Translations under genes and position numbers: made by a program
DNA from: Isotricha intestinalis
Lineage: Eukaryota > Ciliophora > Litostomatea > Vestibuliferida > Isotrichidae
DNA length: 45,676 bases
Reading direction: 5' to 3'
Assembly: GCA_023807065.1 (NCBI GenBank)
Contig: JAJJLU010000437.1
Span: 1-45,676 of the forward strand
Notes under the pieces: generated by a model
What the model was told of the DNA's origin: nothing
The model's database searches: none
Seen by the model: only the letters and a program-made list of their open reading frames with translations
Shown: positions 1-8,146 of the stretch, piece by piece
Position numbering within the stretch: the first letter of the stretch is position 1
How the letters are laid out: each line of letters begins with the position of its first letter

Positions 1-329
1 AATCAATTTTTTCTTACCAGAAATAATAAATTTGTTTGAGTTGTGTTTAATGTTGTTTGAGACATTTTTTCAATTTATAAAAAAAAATTAAAAATGAAAA
101 TGAGAATATTATATATTAAATAAAATATAAGTTTAAATAATACTTCTAAATTATTAAATAATTAAATGTAAACAAAATGATATAAACAATAATTTTATTC
201 CAGAAGATAATAATTATGAAGAGAATAATATAAATAAAAATAATAATAAAAATAATAATTTATCCCCTGAAAAATAATTGATGGAAAAATAGCATTAAAT
301 AATCTAATAGAAAGAAATGAAGGTTATAA
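1..329. other. AT-rich left edge without a gene
   Basis: Almost pure A/T sequence with short Asn/Lys-rich reading fragments (around 180-280) broken by stops. I see no intact gene, no RNA gene and no telomere repeat at this edge, so the left end is probably a contig or window break rather than a chromosome end. Confidence 0.5.
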
Positions 330-2024
330 ATGAATATATTATATTATTTGAAAAAAGTATTAAATTTTAAAAATAAAAATTTCTAAATCATCTTTAATTT
401 ATTGTTAATATTTTTATCAAATATTAACGACCATTTCCCTGAATCAAATCACTATAACAAAAAAACATGTGTATCCTCTCAGATTTATATTTAAATGAAT
501 TCACCTTATGATTATTCTCTAGATCTAAAAACATTATATAATGATTATGGTTTAAAATATAAAGAGCGAATGGAAATATATCATATCTCATATATATATT
601 CCATCAGTAATACCTCAGAAATTAATTAATAAAAAGCGATTCATGTATTTTTATAGATAATATTGATATATTCGAAGAAGTCATAAATACTTTAACAAAT
701 GAAGATTATTATCATTCTAGTGATTCTATAGTATTATTAGTTAATGATGCTCTTTTTGATAATTTATCATCCGAAGAAGTCAAAAAATATAAAACTGTGA
801 ATAATTGATTTATTATTATTTATGATGATATATCAATATATGATTATTTAATAGAAATAAATAATGACAAAAAAAATAAATCAAATGTTATTATCTATAG
901 ATATAACTTAGGCTAAATATCAACTATTAATTTTATTATATTTCTTTGTATAATATTTTTTTAATAAATGTGTATTATTTTTATTTATTAGAAGTTATTT
1001 AAAAATAAATATTCAACATAAATTAGGTATTCATTTAATTGTGGTTCTTTGCTTCATATTATTAAATATTAGTTATATTTTTCCTTTTGATGAAATATTA
1101 TTATCAAAAAAAAGTTAATCATATAAATTGATACCAAAAGGATATTTTGTTGTTAAAATAATAAAAGTTATAGCTTTATATTTTACAAAAAATAGTATTA
1201 TGCTATTATTTCTGCTGATATCAAGAGCTTATTGCATATTATTTTTTGATAACAAATATAAAAATAAATATATAATTCAAATTCTAATAATAATATTAGG
1301 TGATTATGTATTTCAATTATTATTTAAATTTTTTGATTTTTATTTAATTGAAATTATTTATATAATATAACATAATATATTATACTGTACTTTGAATTAA
1401 TATAAATTATAAAGGAAGCAATATATCTTTGGGATTGACACTTATATTATATACTGTTGAGCATGTTAATATGAGAGTAAGAAGTCAAAAAGAATTAAAT
1501 AATATTAAAGAAGTAATTAATATGAAAAGTATGCGTAGAAAGAAATCTTTTATTTTGGTGTTATGTATTTTATATAACAGGTATTATATCACCTTTATTT
1601 TTCCTATTATTGTCTTCTTCTTTTAAAGGAAATACAATTTATGATTTAATTACTTTATTTCAGTTTAGCTTATTATTAGTGGTCTTTCTAAAATATTTTA
1701 TCCAAAAGAATTATTATAAAATTTTACTATAACTTATGAACAGTTAATTAATGGAATACCTGAAGAATTCCTAAATGAATATTTATATAGATTTAATAAT
1801 GAGAATTATATTAAAAAAGAAGATTTTCTAGAATTTCTCCAAATGAATCTCCTATTATTATAATTAATCCATTTGAAATATTAAAAGATGGTATTAATAA
1901 TACTTATGAAAAAAAAGATTTAAAAAAAGATGATAATAATTCCTCTAATAATGATATGACTATAAAAATAATAAATTCATTTTCAGAAAAAAGACAAATT
2001 GGTTTTTGGAATGATGTGGAATAG
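330..2024 (+). pseudogene. Decayed multi-pass membrane receptor-like gene
   Basis: Reading from the ATG at 330 gives a hydrophobic leader (NLLLIFLSNI), then an ectodomain-like stretch (NSPYDYSLDLKTLYNDYG; later LTNEDYYHSSDSIVLLVND). Several hydrophobic segments follow (LIVVLCFILLNISYIF near 1040-1085; SIMLLFLLISRAYCILFF near 1195-1245; QILIIILGDYVFQLLF near 1275-1330), then a hydrophilic tail (INGIPEEFLNEYLYRF near 1750-1790) ending near the TAG at 2022. The frame is broken repeatedly: TAA or TGA in frame at several places, a one-base shift in the seven-T run near 954-961, and shifts before 1429 and near 1840. A GT...AG segment at 607-656 restores the frame and may be an original intron. A leader, ectodomain and many membrane segments recall GOST/Lung-7TM-type receptors in layout only; the family is not established. 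It is judged a relic, unless the sequence here carries uncorrected errors. Confidence 0.6.
607..656 (+). other. Candidate 50-base intron within the decayed gene
   Basis: The segment begins GTAATACC and ends TTTTATAG. Removing it joins the codons TCC ATC A to AT AAT ATT GAT in frame, bridging two open stretches that otherwise differ in phase and deleting three in-frame stops. No RNA evidence is available, and the host gene looks broken elsewhere. Confidence 0.4.
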
Positions 2025-2122
2025 ATATTAAAAATGAAATTTTGAAATAATTTGAAATTATATAATAAAAATTTTAGTAAAAAAATGAAAAATTAATAAA
2101 TTATAAATATTATGTTTCTAAT

Positions 2123-2158
2123 GGGGATTGGGATTGGGCCCTATCCTCAACCTCCAAT
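2123..2158. repeat. Degenerate head-to-head telomere-like repeats
   Basis: Positions 2123-2138 read GGGGATTGGGATTGGG, about 2.5 units of the GGGGATT repeat found at the right end. From 2139 the sequence switches to the other strand's form: CCCTATCCTCAACCTCCAAT, which matches CCCAAT CCCC AAT CCCC AAT with a few changes, mostly C to T. The G-strand units point right and the C-strand units follow directly, which is the orientation produced when two chromosome ends join. The left arm is nearly intact and the right arm is worn. Confidence 0.55.
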
Positions 2159-2246
2159 TATTTTCCTAAAACAAAAAATTAAAATCAATTCTTAAAAATT
2201 TTTTAATTTTATTTTTTCTTTAAAATAATTTTATTTTATTCTAATA

Positions 2247-3356
2247 TTAAGTCTTATTATCTAATTTATCTTGAGTTTTTTCATTTTCCATTGAAATTAA
2301 AGGCTGATAAAGAATCATATTCTCTTTATTATTTTTTTTCTTATTTCTTATTTGTTGGTAAATTTTTTCAATAACATAAACAATATTACAATGATGCTTA
2401 AAGTGCTCAAAAATAAACTTTATATCATTTTGATGTTCAATATAATGTTCAAACATTAATAATTTCATTTTATCTTGACTTATTGAATTTTTTTTAGTAA
2501 ATATAACATTACCTTTCCTATCATATATTGAATATTGAGATGGCATTATTTCTAAGATTCCTTTTTCACCTCTTATTATAAATATCTCTTTTTTCATTTG
2601 TGAATGTCTATTTATATTAACAACTCCTGAAATACCATTTTTAAATTGTATTATAACGTTTATTGAATCTTCTAGACCTTCCTTTTTCATTTCATTATAA
2701 CAAAATGAATTTACTGCATTAACTGAAATTAATTCATTAAAAAATTTTAAAATAATATCCATAATGTGATACCCCATATCAATTAAGACTCCCCCAAATG
2801 ATTTATTAAATTCCGCCCTCCATCCATTGGTTACCTTTTCAATATTTAAATCGTAATCATAACTAAAATTATAAATTTTCCCTATTAAATTTATATTTTC
2901 CCATGCCTCATTAAAAGAAGGATTAAAATTTCTTTGAACAATTGTAAAAAGTTTATAGTTTGAATATTTTTTCATTTCATTAAGATAATCTTTTATGTCA
3001 TATGAATTAATTGCTAAAGGCTTTTCTTTTATAATTGTTTTTTTTAAAGAAATCAAAGGTAAAGTAATTCTTTTATGTAAATAATGAGGCAAACATATTA
3101 TGGCAATATCAAAATTTATAGTTCTATTTAAATCTTTTATATCTTTGAGAAATAAATATTTATTTGGATCATACATTTTTTTCAATGATTTAAAATCAAT
3201 ATCTATTAATGCCTTAAAATTATATTTATCTTTTAATAATTGAAAGTACTCCTTTCCTTGATGTCCTGCAGCTCCTATTAAAATAACATTTTGTTTTAAA
3301 TCTAATACTTTTCTGTTTTTACTTAGGCCTCTTTTTTTATTGATATATGATTGCAT
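2247..3356 (-). CDS. Gfo/Idh/MocA family NAD(P)-dependent oxidoreductase
   Basis: This 369-residue protein has the two-domain layout of sugar dehydrogenases of the Gfo/Idh/MocA family. The N-terminal Rossmann fold carries the nucleotide-binding loop GAAGHQG (residues 28-34), followed by the family's EKP motif (111-113). The C-terminal half carries D193-x-G195-x-H197-x-x-D200, where the catalytic Asp/His usually lie. Members oxidise or reduce a ring hydroxyl of a sugar or inositol with NAD(P). The start is the ATG 27 codons before the Rossmann loop, and there is no leader, so the protein is probably cytosolic. It is transcribed divergently from a PLP sugar aminotransferase 130 bases away. In bacteria such pairs (NtdC/NtdA, RifL/RifK) oxidise a sugar and then aminate the ketone, so a joint role in amino-sugar formation is inferred. 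Bacterial origin is likely; the exact substrate is unknown. Confidence 0.85.
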   Translation of the reverse strand: MQSYINKKRGLSKNRKVLDLKQNVILIGAAGHQGKEYFQLLKDKYNFKALIDIDFKSLKKMYDPNKYLFLKDIKDLNRTINFDIAIICLPHYLHKRITLPLISLKKTIIKEKPLAINSYDIKDYLNEMKKYSNYKLFTIVQRNFNPSFNEAWENINLIGKIYNFSYDYDLNIEKVTNGWRAEFNKSFGGVLIDMGYHIMDIILKFFNELISVNAVNSFCYNEMKKEGLEDSINVIIQFKNGISGVVNINRHSQMKKEIFIIRGEKGILEIMPSQYSIYDRKGNVIFTKKNSISQDKMKLLMFEHYIEHQNDIKFIFEHFKHHCNIVYVIEKIYQQIRNKKKNNKENMILYQPLISMENEKTQDKLDNKT

Positions 3357-3486
3357 TAATTCCTATTAATTTATACCTTTTCAGAAACTTTTTAAACAAT
3401 AAAAATATTTCCCTTTTTTTTATATATTTATTTTTTTTCCTTTTTTTTATCATTATAAATATTTTAGATTAGTAAAATAACAAAGA
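3357..3486. promoter_or_regulatory. Shared divergent promoter region of the sugar-enzyme pair
   Basis: These 130 bases lie between the start codons of the dehydrogenase and the aminotransferase and consist almost wholly of T-rich and A-rich runs. The arrangement suggests one bidirectional promoter and coordinated expression. No specific motif is recognised. Confidence 0.4.
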
Positions 3487-4785
3487 ATGAAAGTTTTAGC
3501 TATAAATAATGGAAATCCTATTCTTAAAGAAAAATTTATAGAGAAATGGCCAAAAATTTCCGAAGAAGATATGGAATCAGTTCAAGAATTATTAAAAAAG
3601 GGCGAAATTTCATATTATGGTAGGGAAGGAAAAATAAAAGAATTTGAAGAAGAAATGTGTAAATATCATGGAGTAAAATATGCTTTAGCAGTAAATTCTG
3701 GAACCAGCTCATTGCATTCGGCTTTTTTTGGAATCAATATAGGCCCTGGAGATGAAATTTTATGTCCAACATATACATTTCTTGCTACAGTTACACCTAT
3801 TTTTCAATGTTATGCAAAACCTGTATTATGTGATTGCGAGGAAGACACAGGAAATATATCTTTAGAAGATATTAAAAGAAAAATAACTGATAAAACAAAA
3901 GCTATTGTAATTACTCATATGTGGGGCCATCCTTGTGATATGGATAAAATATTAGAAATATGTAAAAAATATAAATTATTATTAATTGAAGATTGCTCTC
4001 ATGCTCATGGAGCTACATATAAAGGAAAAAAGGTTGGTACTTTTGGGGATGTAGGCTGTTTTAGCTTTCAAGCAAATAAAATTGTTACAGGAGGATGTGC
4101 AGGAATCATGATTACCAATGATCAAGAAATTTATGAAAGAGCTTGTTTATTAGGCCATTTTAGAAATAGATGTTTTGAATCTGTTAAAAGTGAAAAATAT
4201 TCCAAATATTCAAATACTGGATTTGGTTTAAATTATAGAATTCATCCATTAGCAGCTGCCATTGCATTAAATCATTTAAAAGATTTAGATAATAGAATTA
4301 AAATCAGAAATGAAAATCTAAATTATCTATCAGAAAAAATTAATGAATTAAACACTTGTATTAAGGCACCAGTTACTAGAAAAGAATGCCATAGAGGAGC
4401 TTATTATGGATATAAACCGTTATATTATGGATCAGAAAATTGGGGAGTACCTGCTTTTGTTTATGCAAAGGCTTTAGAAATGGAAGGTTTTGATGTTGGT
4501 ATACCTGGTTCTAAGCCTTTACATTTGTTGAATTTATTTCAAGGAGGGGAAAAAGATTTGTATTCTTTTAGAGAAAAAGAATCCAAATTATTAAATAATT
4601 ATATAAAATATAAAGAAGGAGATCTTCCTAAAAGTGAATATTATTATCAACATACTTTAAGCTTTCCTACATTTACTTTTGTTAATAGGAATATTATTGA
4701 TAAATTTATAATGGCAATTAAAAAGATAGAAGATAATAAAGAAGAATTAATTGAATATTGTAAAAAGAAAGAATATATTAAATAA
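3487..4785 (+). CDS. DegT/DnrJ/EryC1-family PLP aminotransferase (AHBA-synthase-like)
   Basis: This complete 432-residue fold-type-I aminotransferase belongs to the family that transfers an amino group to keto-sugars or related cyclic ketones. Visible landmarks are the cofactor-phosphate region VNSGTSSLHSA (about residues 69-79), the PLP-ring Asp in IEDCSHAHGA (D169) and the Schiff-base lysine in SFQANKIVTGG (K198). The SFQ-x-x-K context is closer to AHBA synthase/NtdA-like enzymes than to the more common SFH-x-x-K sugar aminotransferases. There is no targeting leader. A hand count gives 21 of 60 G+C at 3661-3720, clearly richer than many neighbours (for example 9 of 60 at 11041-11100), which fits acquisition from bacteria. 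It is divergent from the Gfo/Idh gene, and together they could oxidise and aminate a sugar (for example a 3-amino-3-deoxy sugar such as kanosamine). The product is inferred, not shown. Confidence 0.88.
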   Translation: MKVLAINNGNPILKEKFIEKWPKISEEDMESVQELLKKGEISYYGREGKIKEFEEEMCKYHGVKYALAVNSGTSSLHSAFFGINIGPGDEILCPTYTFLATVTPIFQCYAKPVLCDCEEDTGNISLEDIKRKITDKTKAIVITHMWGHPCDMDKILEICKKYKLLLIEDCSHAHGATYKGKKVGTFGDVGCFSFQANKIVTGGCAGIMITNDQEIYERACLLGHFRNRCFESVKSEKYSKYSNTGFGLNYRIHPLAAAIALNHLKDLDNRIKIRNENLNYLSEKINELNTCIKAPVTRKECHRGAYYGYKPLYYGSENWGVPAFVYAKALEMEGFDVGIPGSKPLHLLNLFQGGEKDLYSFREKESKLLNNYIKYKEGDLPKSEYYYQHTLSFPTFTFVNRNIIDKFIMAIKKIEDNKEELIEYCKKKEYIK

Positions 4786-4915
4786 TCTTTTGAAATTATT
4801 TCTCAATATATTAAATTATTGAAAATTCTGAAAAATCACACAATAAGTATTGAAAAATAAATAGTTAATATAGTATTAAATAAAAATCAATAATTTTTTT
4901 TTATTTTTTTATAAG

Positions 4916-5305
4916 AAAGAAAAACGCATGAAAACTCGGTTTAAACATCTGTTTCAACAAACGGAATTTATGAAATCGGCAAATACAAAATAAAAAATTT
5001 CCTAATTTTTTCTCTGTTGTGTACTTGCCAGTTTCTTTTTTATTTTTTCGGAGGAAAAAATGACGAATATAGAACTTTTAGGAGTTCCTGGGCAGGGAAG
5101 GGAAATCAGTCAAAACTTTTGTTTGAAAAATTCTGCTTCTGCTACATTTCGACTGATGAACTCATCGGCCTTGAAATCAGCGGCTAAATTCAGAAGAAGA
5201 CTAAAGCGATTATTATCAAGAAAAGCATTAATAGATGTTTTCCCAAAAATTAAGCTAATGGGTTTTATTGGGAAAATGTATACAAGAAAATTTACCTTAA
5301 GATAA
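4916..5305. other. GC-richer island of unknown nature
   Basis: Between the aminotransferase and the next gene the base composition jumps: 21 of 60 G+C at 4921-4980 and 67 of 180 at 5041-5220, against near-pure A/T around it. The first part holds the palindrome GTTTAAAC (4939-4946) and a hairpin (CTGTTT 4949-4954, loop CAAC, AAACGG 4959-4964). The second part holds an 81-codon plus-strand reading frame, and a minus-strand frame of about 70 codons (roughly 5113-5318) that reads like protein (for example NLAADFKADEFISR) but has no start codon. In AT-rich genomes such islands are often structured RNAs; a recently acquired bacterial fragment is the alternative. I cannot match it to tRNA, 5S, U1-U6, SRP or RNase P RNA by eye. 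Confidence 0.5.
5060..5305 (+). CDS. Possible small basic protein in the GC-rich island
   Basis: This 81-codon frame starts at an ATG preceded by CGGAGGAAAAA, which looks like a bacterial Shine-Dalgarno site at proper distance and is unlike the A-rich leaders of the other genes here. The product is basic in its centre (KFRRRLKRLLSRKAL) with a Ser/Ala-rich stretch before it. I recognise no family. The frame overlaps a protein-like minus-strand frame, and the island may instead be a non-coding RNA, so the gene is doubtful. If real, it could be a fragment of transferred bacterial DNA next to the bacterial-type aminotransferase. Confidence 0.3.
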   Translation: MTNIELLGVPGQGREISQNFCLKNSASATFRLMNSSALKSAAKFRRRLKRLLSRKALIDVFPKIKLMGFIGKMYTRKFTLR

Positions 5306-5402
5306 TATTTTAAAATTTAAAAAATAATTAATATTTTTTTTAAATAATAAATAAATTATAAAAAAAATGTTTACAAATAATATATTTTTAATTTCAAATG
5401 TC

Positions 5403-5944
5403 TTATTTTAATTTTCCAACTTTAACTTTATTTAAATTTAAATTATATCTCCATTTAAGAATATCTAACTCTCCAATGATTCGATTATTATTAGGAGATA
5501 AAAAAGAAGAACCTCCATATAAATTTTTTTTCTTACTTCTATCCTCATTTCTTGAAGAACCTAAAATTTCTCCAATTTCTTTTCTTTTTGCAATAATACC
5601 ATGATTTTGAAATAAAGGATTATTTACAGTTTGTTTATTCACATTTTTTCCACTTTTAGTTAAAGTCAATTGTTTTTTTCTTTCATATTCTTCTATTAAT
5701 AATAATGGATTTTGATATTGTTTTAATTTTAATGTTTCTAATATATTTTTTTTATCTTCTTTTTCATGTAATATTACATTTTTCTTTATTGATTCTAAAT
5801 TATTTGATATTATACACTGATTCGAATTTTCTCTTTTTTTATATGGATTTATTTTAACTAATATTATGTTATTTATTTATTTTTACATTCATTCATCATT
5901 TCATTTAATAAACTTTTAGCGTCTCTATTTGTTTTAACATTCAT
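5403..5944 (-). CDS. Unrecognised 170-residue protein, two exons
   Basis: Exon 1 is 5944-5887 (MNVKTNRDAKSLLNEMMNE...) and exon 2 is 5857-5403. They are joined by removing a 29-base GTAAAA...TTAG intron, which restores one frame of 171 codons including TAA. The joined protein is hydrophilic and Lys/Asn-rich, with a charged helical middle (LHEKEDKKNILETLKLKQYQ), a Gly/Ser patch (LYGGSSFLSPNNN) and a C-terminal stretch GELDILKWRYNL. There is no leader or membrane segment. Reading exon 2 alone would start at an internal Met (5669) and lose the first half. I recognise no family. The gene lies between the GC-rich island and a RING gene on the same strand. Confidence 0.7.
5858..5886 (-). other. 29-base spliceosomal intron
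   Basis: On the minus strand it starts GTAAAAAT and ends ATATTAG. Its removal joins AAT GAA T to TT AAA ATA AAT, giving continuous coding. It contains TAA triplets that would otherwise stop translation. Its length and GTAAAA...TAG ends match the 35-base intron in the DENN gene. Confidence 0.75.
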
Positions 5945-6058
5945 TTTTTAATTATTAAAATAATAATTAATGAAAAATGAATTTTTAAAAATATTCATTA
6001 ATAATTTAACAAATTTACCTTTTTTATATTTAGATTAATAGTATTTATTATAATCTAA

Positions 6059-6703
6059 TTATATACTAATATCATTTCTTTTTATTTCCAAAACATTATT
6101 ATTTAAACTATCTTTATCTCTTGAATCATTTGAAAAAAATATATAGTTTTCTTTTTCAAAAGAAAGAATTTTTATATCTTCAAAATTAATATATTTATTT
6201 CCAAATACTTTTAAATAATCATATTTACATAAAGGACATAAAGTATTTTTTGAAAAAAACATATAATTTTTAATACAAGAATAATGAAAAATATGTTTAC
6301 AAGGTGATATACAAATTTGATTTCCATCTGTAAATTTATCTAAACAAATTGAACACTTTTTTTCTAAATAATTACTTTTTTTACAACAATAAATAGGTAT
6401 TAAATTTTTAATAAATAAATATGATATTTTCTTTTTTATTAAAATATCATTTTGAAATGCAGAAGAACCATTTCTTCTATCTCTTTCATTAAATCTTTTT
6501 CTTTTTATTCTTTTAACACAAGAAACTATAAAAAATATTAATATAGCTAATATTCCTAATGATATTAGTATTATTATAAGATAATATACAACTCTATTTT
6601 TACAATATAAACTGCTTTTGTTATTTAAACAATAATTATCATTATAAAATAGAGATGCAGAAAATATAGACTGAATAAATAACAAATATATAGTAAAATG
6701 CAT
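6059..6703 (-). CDS. Membrane-anchored RING-H2 E3 ubiquitin ligase
   Basis: This 214-residue protein begins with a hydrophobic leader (IYLLFIQSIFSA, residues 5-16), then a short luminal segment with two Cys (25, 34), a transmembrane helix (about 39-61) and a basic cytosolic stretch (KRIKRKRF). The RING-H2 domain follows: C117-x2-C120, C135-x-H137, H140-x2-C143, C156-x2-C159, in the C3H2C3 order with usual spacing. This is the layout of ER/endosomal single-pass RING ligases that ubiquitinate membrane cargo using an E2. The luminal part is far shorter than the protease-associated domain of the RNF13/GRAIL group. The substrate is unknown. It sits about 190 bases downstream of the KDEL receptor on the same strand. 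Confidence 0.85.
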   Translation of the reverse strand: MHFTIYLLFIQSIFSASLFYNDNYCLNNKSSLYCKNRVVYYLIIILISLGILAILIFFIVSCVKRIKRKRFNERDRRNGSSAFQNDILIKKKISYLFIKNLIPIYCCKKSNYLEKKCSICLDKFTDGNQICISPCKHIFHYSCIKNYMFFSKNTLCPLCKYDYLKVFGNKYINFEDIKILSFEKENYIFFSNDSRDKDSLNNNVLEIKRNDISI

Positions 6704-6891
6704 TAATTTTTTTTTTTATCAATTTATACGTATTAAAAATTAATAAATAAATTAATTAATTAACTTAATAAAAAAAAATTAATTATCATTGTAATTTAAA
6801 AAAAATAATTTAAAAATAAACATATCAAAAAACCAAAAGAATTCTTAAAAACCCATTTATCAAAAAAAAAATCAAAAGAAAACGAAAATTT

Positions 6892-7572
6892 TTAGAAAAT
6901 ATTACTTTTCTCATTATTTTTAGTATTACTAACAGGTAACTCAGAACTAAAAGTATTTTTTAAATTTTTTAAATAGACATAGAAGAAATCACCATAAAGA
7001 AGTACTTGTACAGTTCCACTTAAAACAGAAGTAAGACTAAAGGTTTTATAGACAACATACCTATAAATCCATAATAAGATATAAAAGAATCGATAACTTC
7101 CAAGAGAAGCTAAATAATGAGCAGTGAAATTTTCAACTCCATTTTTTTCAACTAAAATATTAATTTGAGGAAAACAAGCAACACTTTCTAACCAAAGTGA
7201 AAAAGACCAAGTTAAACCCCAAAGAGTCCAATTTTTATGAATCAATAAAGTCATTATCACTGAAAATGGAATTAAATATATATGTGGAAATTTATCTTCT
7301 GCATTTCTATTATATGTACTTTTATATTTGTAATGCATTAAATATAATATATATAGTGTTACTGCTATGTATAATATTTTCATTGTTGTGTTGTACACAC
7401 TTATGAAATACATAAATAAATCTAAGTAACGAGAACAAAAGACTAGTAAATATATTTCAAAGGTTTTTGCTGATACTCCACTACATGATTTATCTCTGTG
7501 GATTTTGTATATTATGATTATGAATGATAGTAAGTGAAGTAAATCTCCTATTAATTGAAATATGTTTAACAT
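6892..7572 (-). CDS. ERD2: ER lumen protein-retaining (KDEL) receptor
   Basis: At 226 residues with seven hydrophobic segments it matches the ERD2 family in length and topology. Diagnostic segments are conserved: SCSGVSAKTFEIYLLVFCSR then YLDLF near the N-terminus; ESVACFPQINIL and HYLASLGSYRFFYILLW in the middle; and VQVLLYGDFFYVY near the end. The receptor binds C-terminal KDEL-like signals in the Golgi and returns escaped lumenal proteins to the ER in COPI vesicles. The short cytosolic tail after the last helix is Ser/Asn/Lys-rich. Its presence shows a working secretory pathway, relevant to the leader-bearing proteins nearby. The upstream region holds repeated T-runs separated by AAATGA (7573-7616), perhaps a promoter tract. 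Confidence 0.95.
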   Translation of the reverse strand: MLNIFQLIGDLLHLLSFIIIIYKIHRDKSCSGVSAKTFEIYLLVFCSRYLDLFMYFISVYNTTMKILYIAVTLYILYLMHYKYKSTYNRNAEDKFPHIYLIPFSVIMTLLIHKNWTLWGLTWSFSLWLESVACFPQINILVEKNGVENFTAHYLASLGSYRFFYILLWIYRYVVYKTFSLTSVLSGTVQVLLYGDFFYVYLKNLKNTFSSELPVSNTKNNEKSNIF

Positions 7573-7675
7573 TTTTTTTTTTAAATGATTTTTTTTTTAA
7601 ATGATTTTTTTTTTTAATTTTTTTTTATGTTTATTTTATTGTTGTATTTATTTTTTATATTTTTTAGGAATTTAT

Positions 7676-8053
7676 TTAAATTTCTTTCAAACGTTTATTT
7701 TTTTCTTTATTTATTTCTTTTGTTATATAATCCAGTTCAGCAGCATCAATATATATCATTTTTTCCATACATGCTAATTTTTCATCAATTTCTTTAATTT
7801 TCTCATCTAATTCCTTAAGAGTAGTTTCATTTTCGTTTTTTTCTTTTTGATATTCTTTAATTTCTTTTTTTAAACTCTTTTTCTCATTTTCTCCAAAATT
7901 TGTATTTGAAGAAGTGAAAATACCATTATTAATATTAGGATGAAAAATAATTTTTTGATCAATATCAAAATCAAAATTTTCAATTTCTTTACCTTCAATA
8001 TTTTCAGGTTGAAGTGAAATACCACCACAACAAAAATTACCATAAATATTCAT
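7676..8053 (-). CDS. Small coiled-coil protein with N-terminal Cys pair
   Basis: This complete 125-residue frame has an N-terminal Gly/Cys segment (MNIYGNFCCGGISL), an acidic linker (IEGKEIENFDFDIDQ) and a C-terminal half that is a charged coiled coil (KKEIKEYQKEKNENETTLKE onward). The adjacent Cys near the N-terminus could be palmitoylated; the glycine is not at position 2, so myristoylation is not expected. I recognise no family. It lies between the KDEL receptor and the EH-domain adaptor, all on the minus strand, but each gene has its own A/T-rich spacer. Length and continuous coding without stops support it as real. Confidence 0.7.
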   Translation of the reverse strand: MNIYGNFCCGGISLQPENIEGKEIENFDFDIDQKIIFHPNINNGIFTSSNTNFGENEKKSLKKEIKEYQKEKNENETTLKELDEKIKEIDEKLACMEKMIYIDAAELDYITKEINKEKNKRLKEI

Positions 8054-8146
8054 TTTTAAAACTTATAGAAAAAATTGAAAAAAAAAAAAATTTTTTTTCT
8101 AAATAAATAATATTAAAAATTTATTTTTATAAAATAGATAAAAATT

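Noticed and set aside
1128..1626. Two small membrane proteins at 1128-1370 and 1429-1626
   Set aside because: Both start at non-ATG codons (TTG) and are fragments of the larger broken receptor-like gene, with matching hydrophobic segments continuing outside them.
4990..5035. Minus-strand ACAGAGA followed by TTAG, recalling the U6 snRNA core
   Set aside because: The flanking sequence lacks the rest of the U6 core and stem-loops, and no terminal T-run suits the position.
5153..5185. CTGATGA...GAAAT, resembling a hammerhead ribozyme core, in the GC-rich island
   Set aside because: The bases between CTGATGA and GAAA show no stem II pairing, and no flanking stems I and III are evident. The opposite strand has CCGATGA, which lacks the invariant U.
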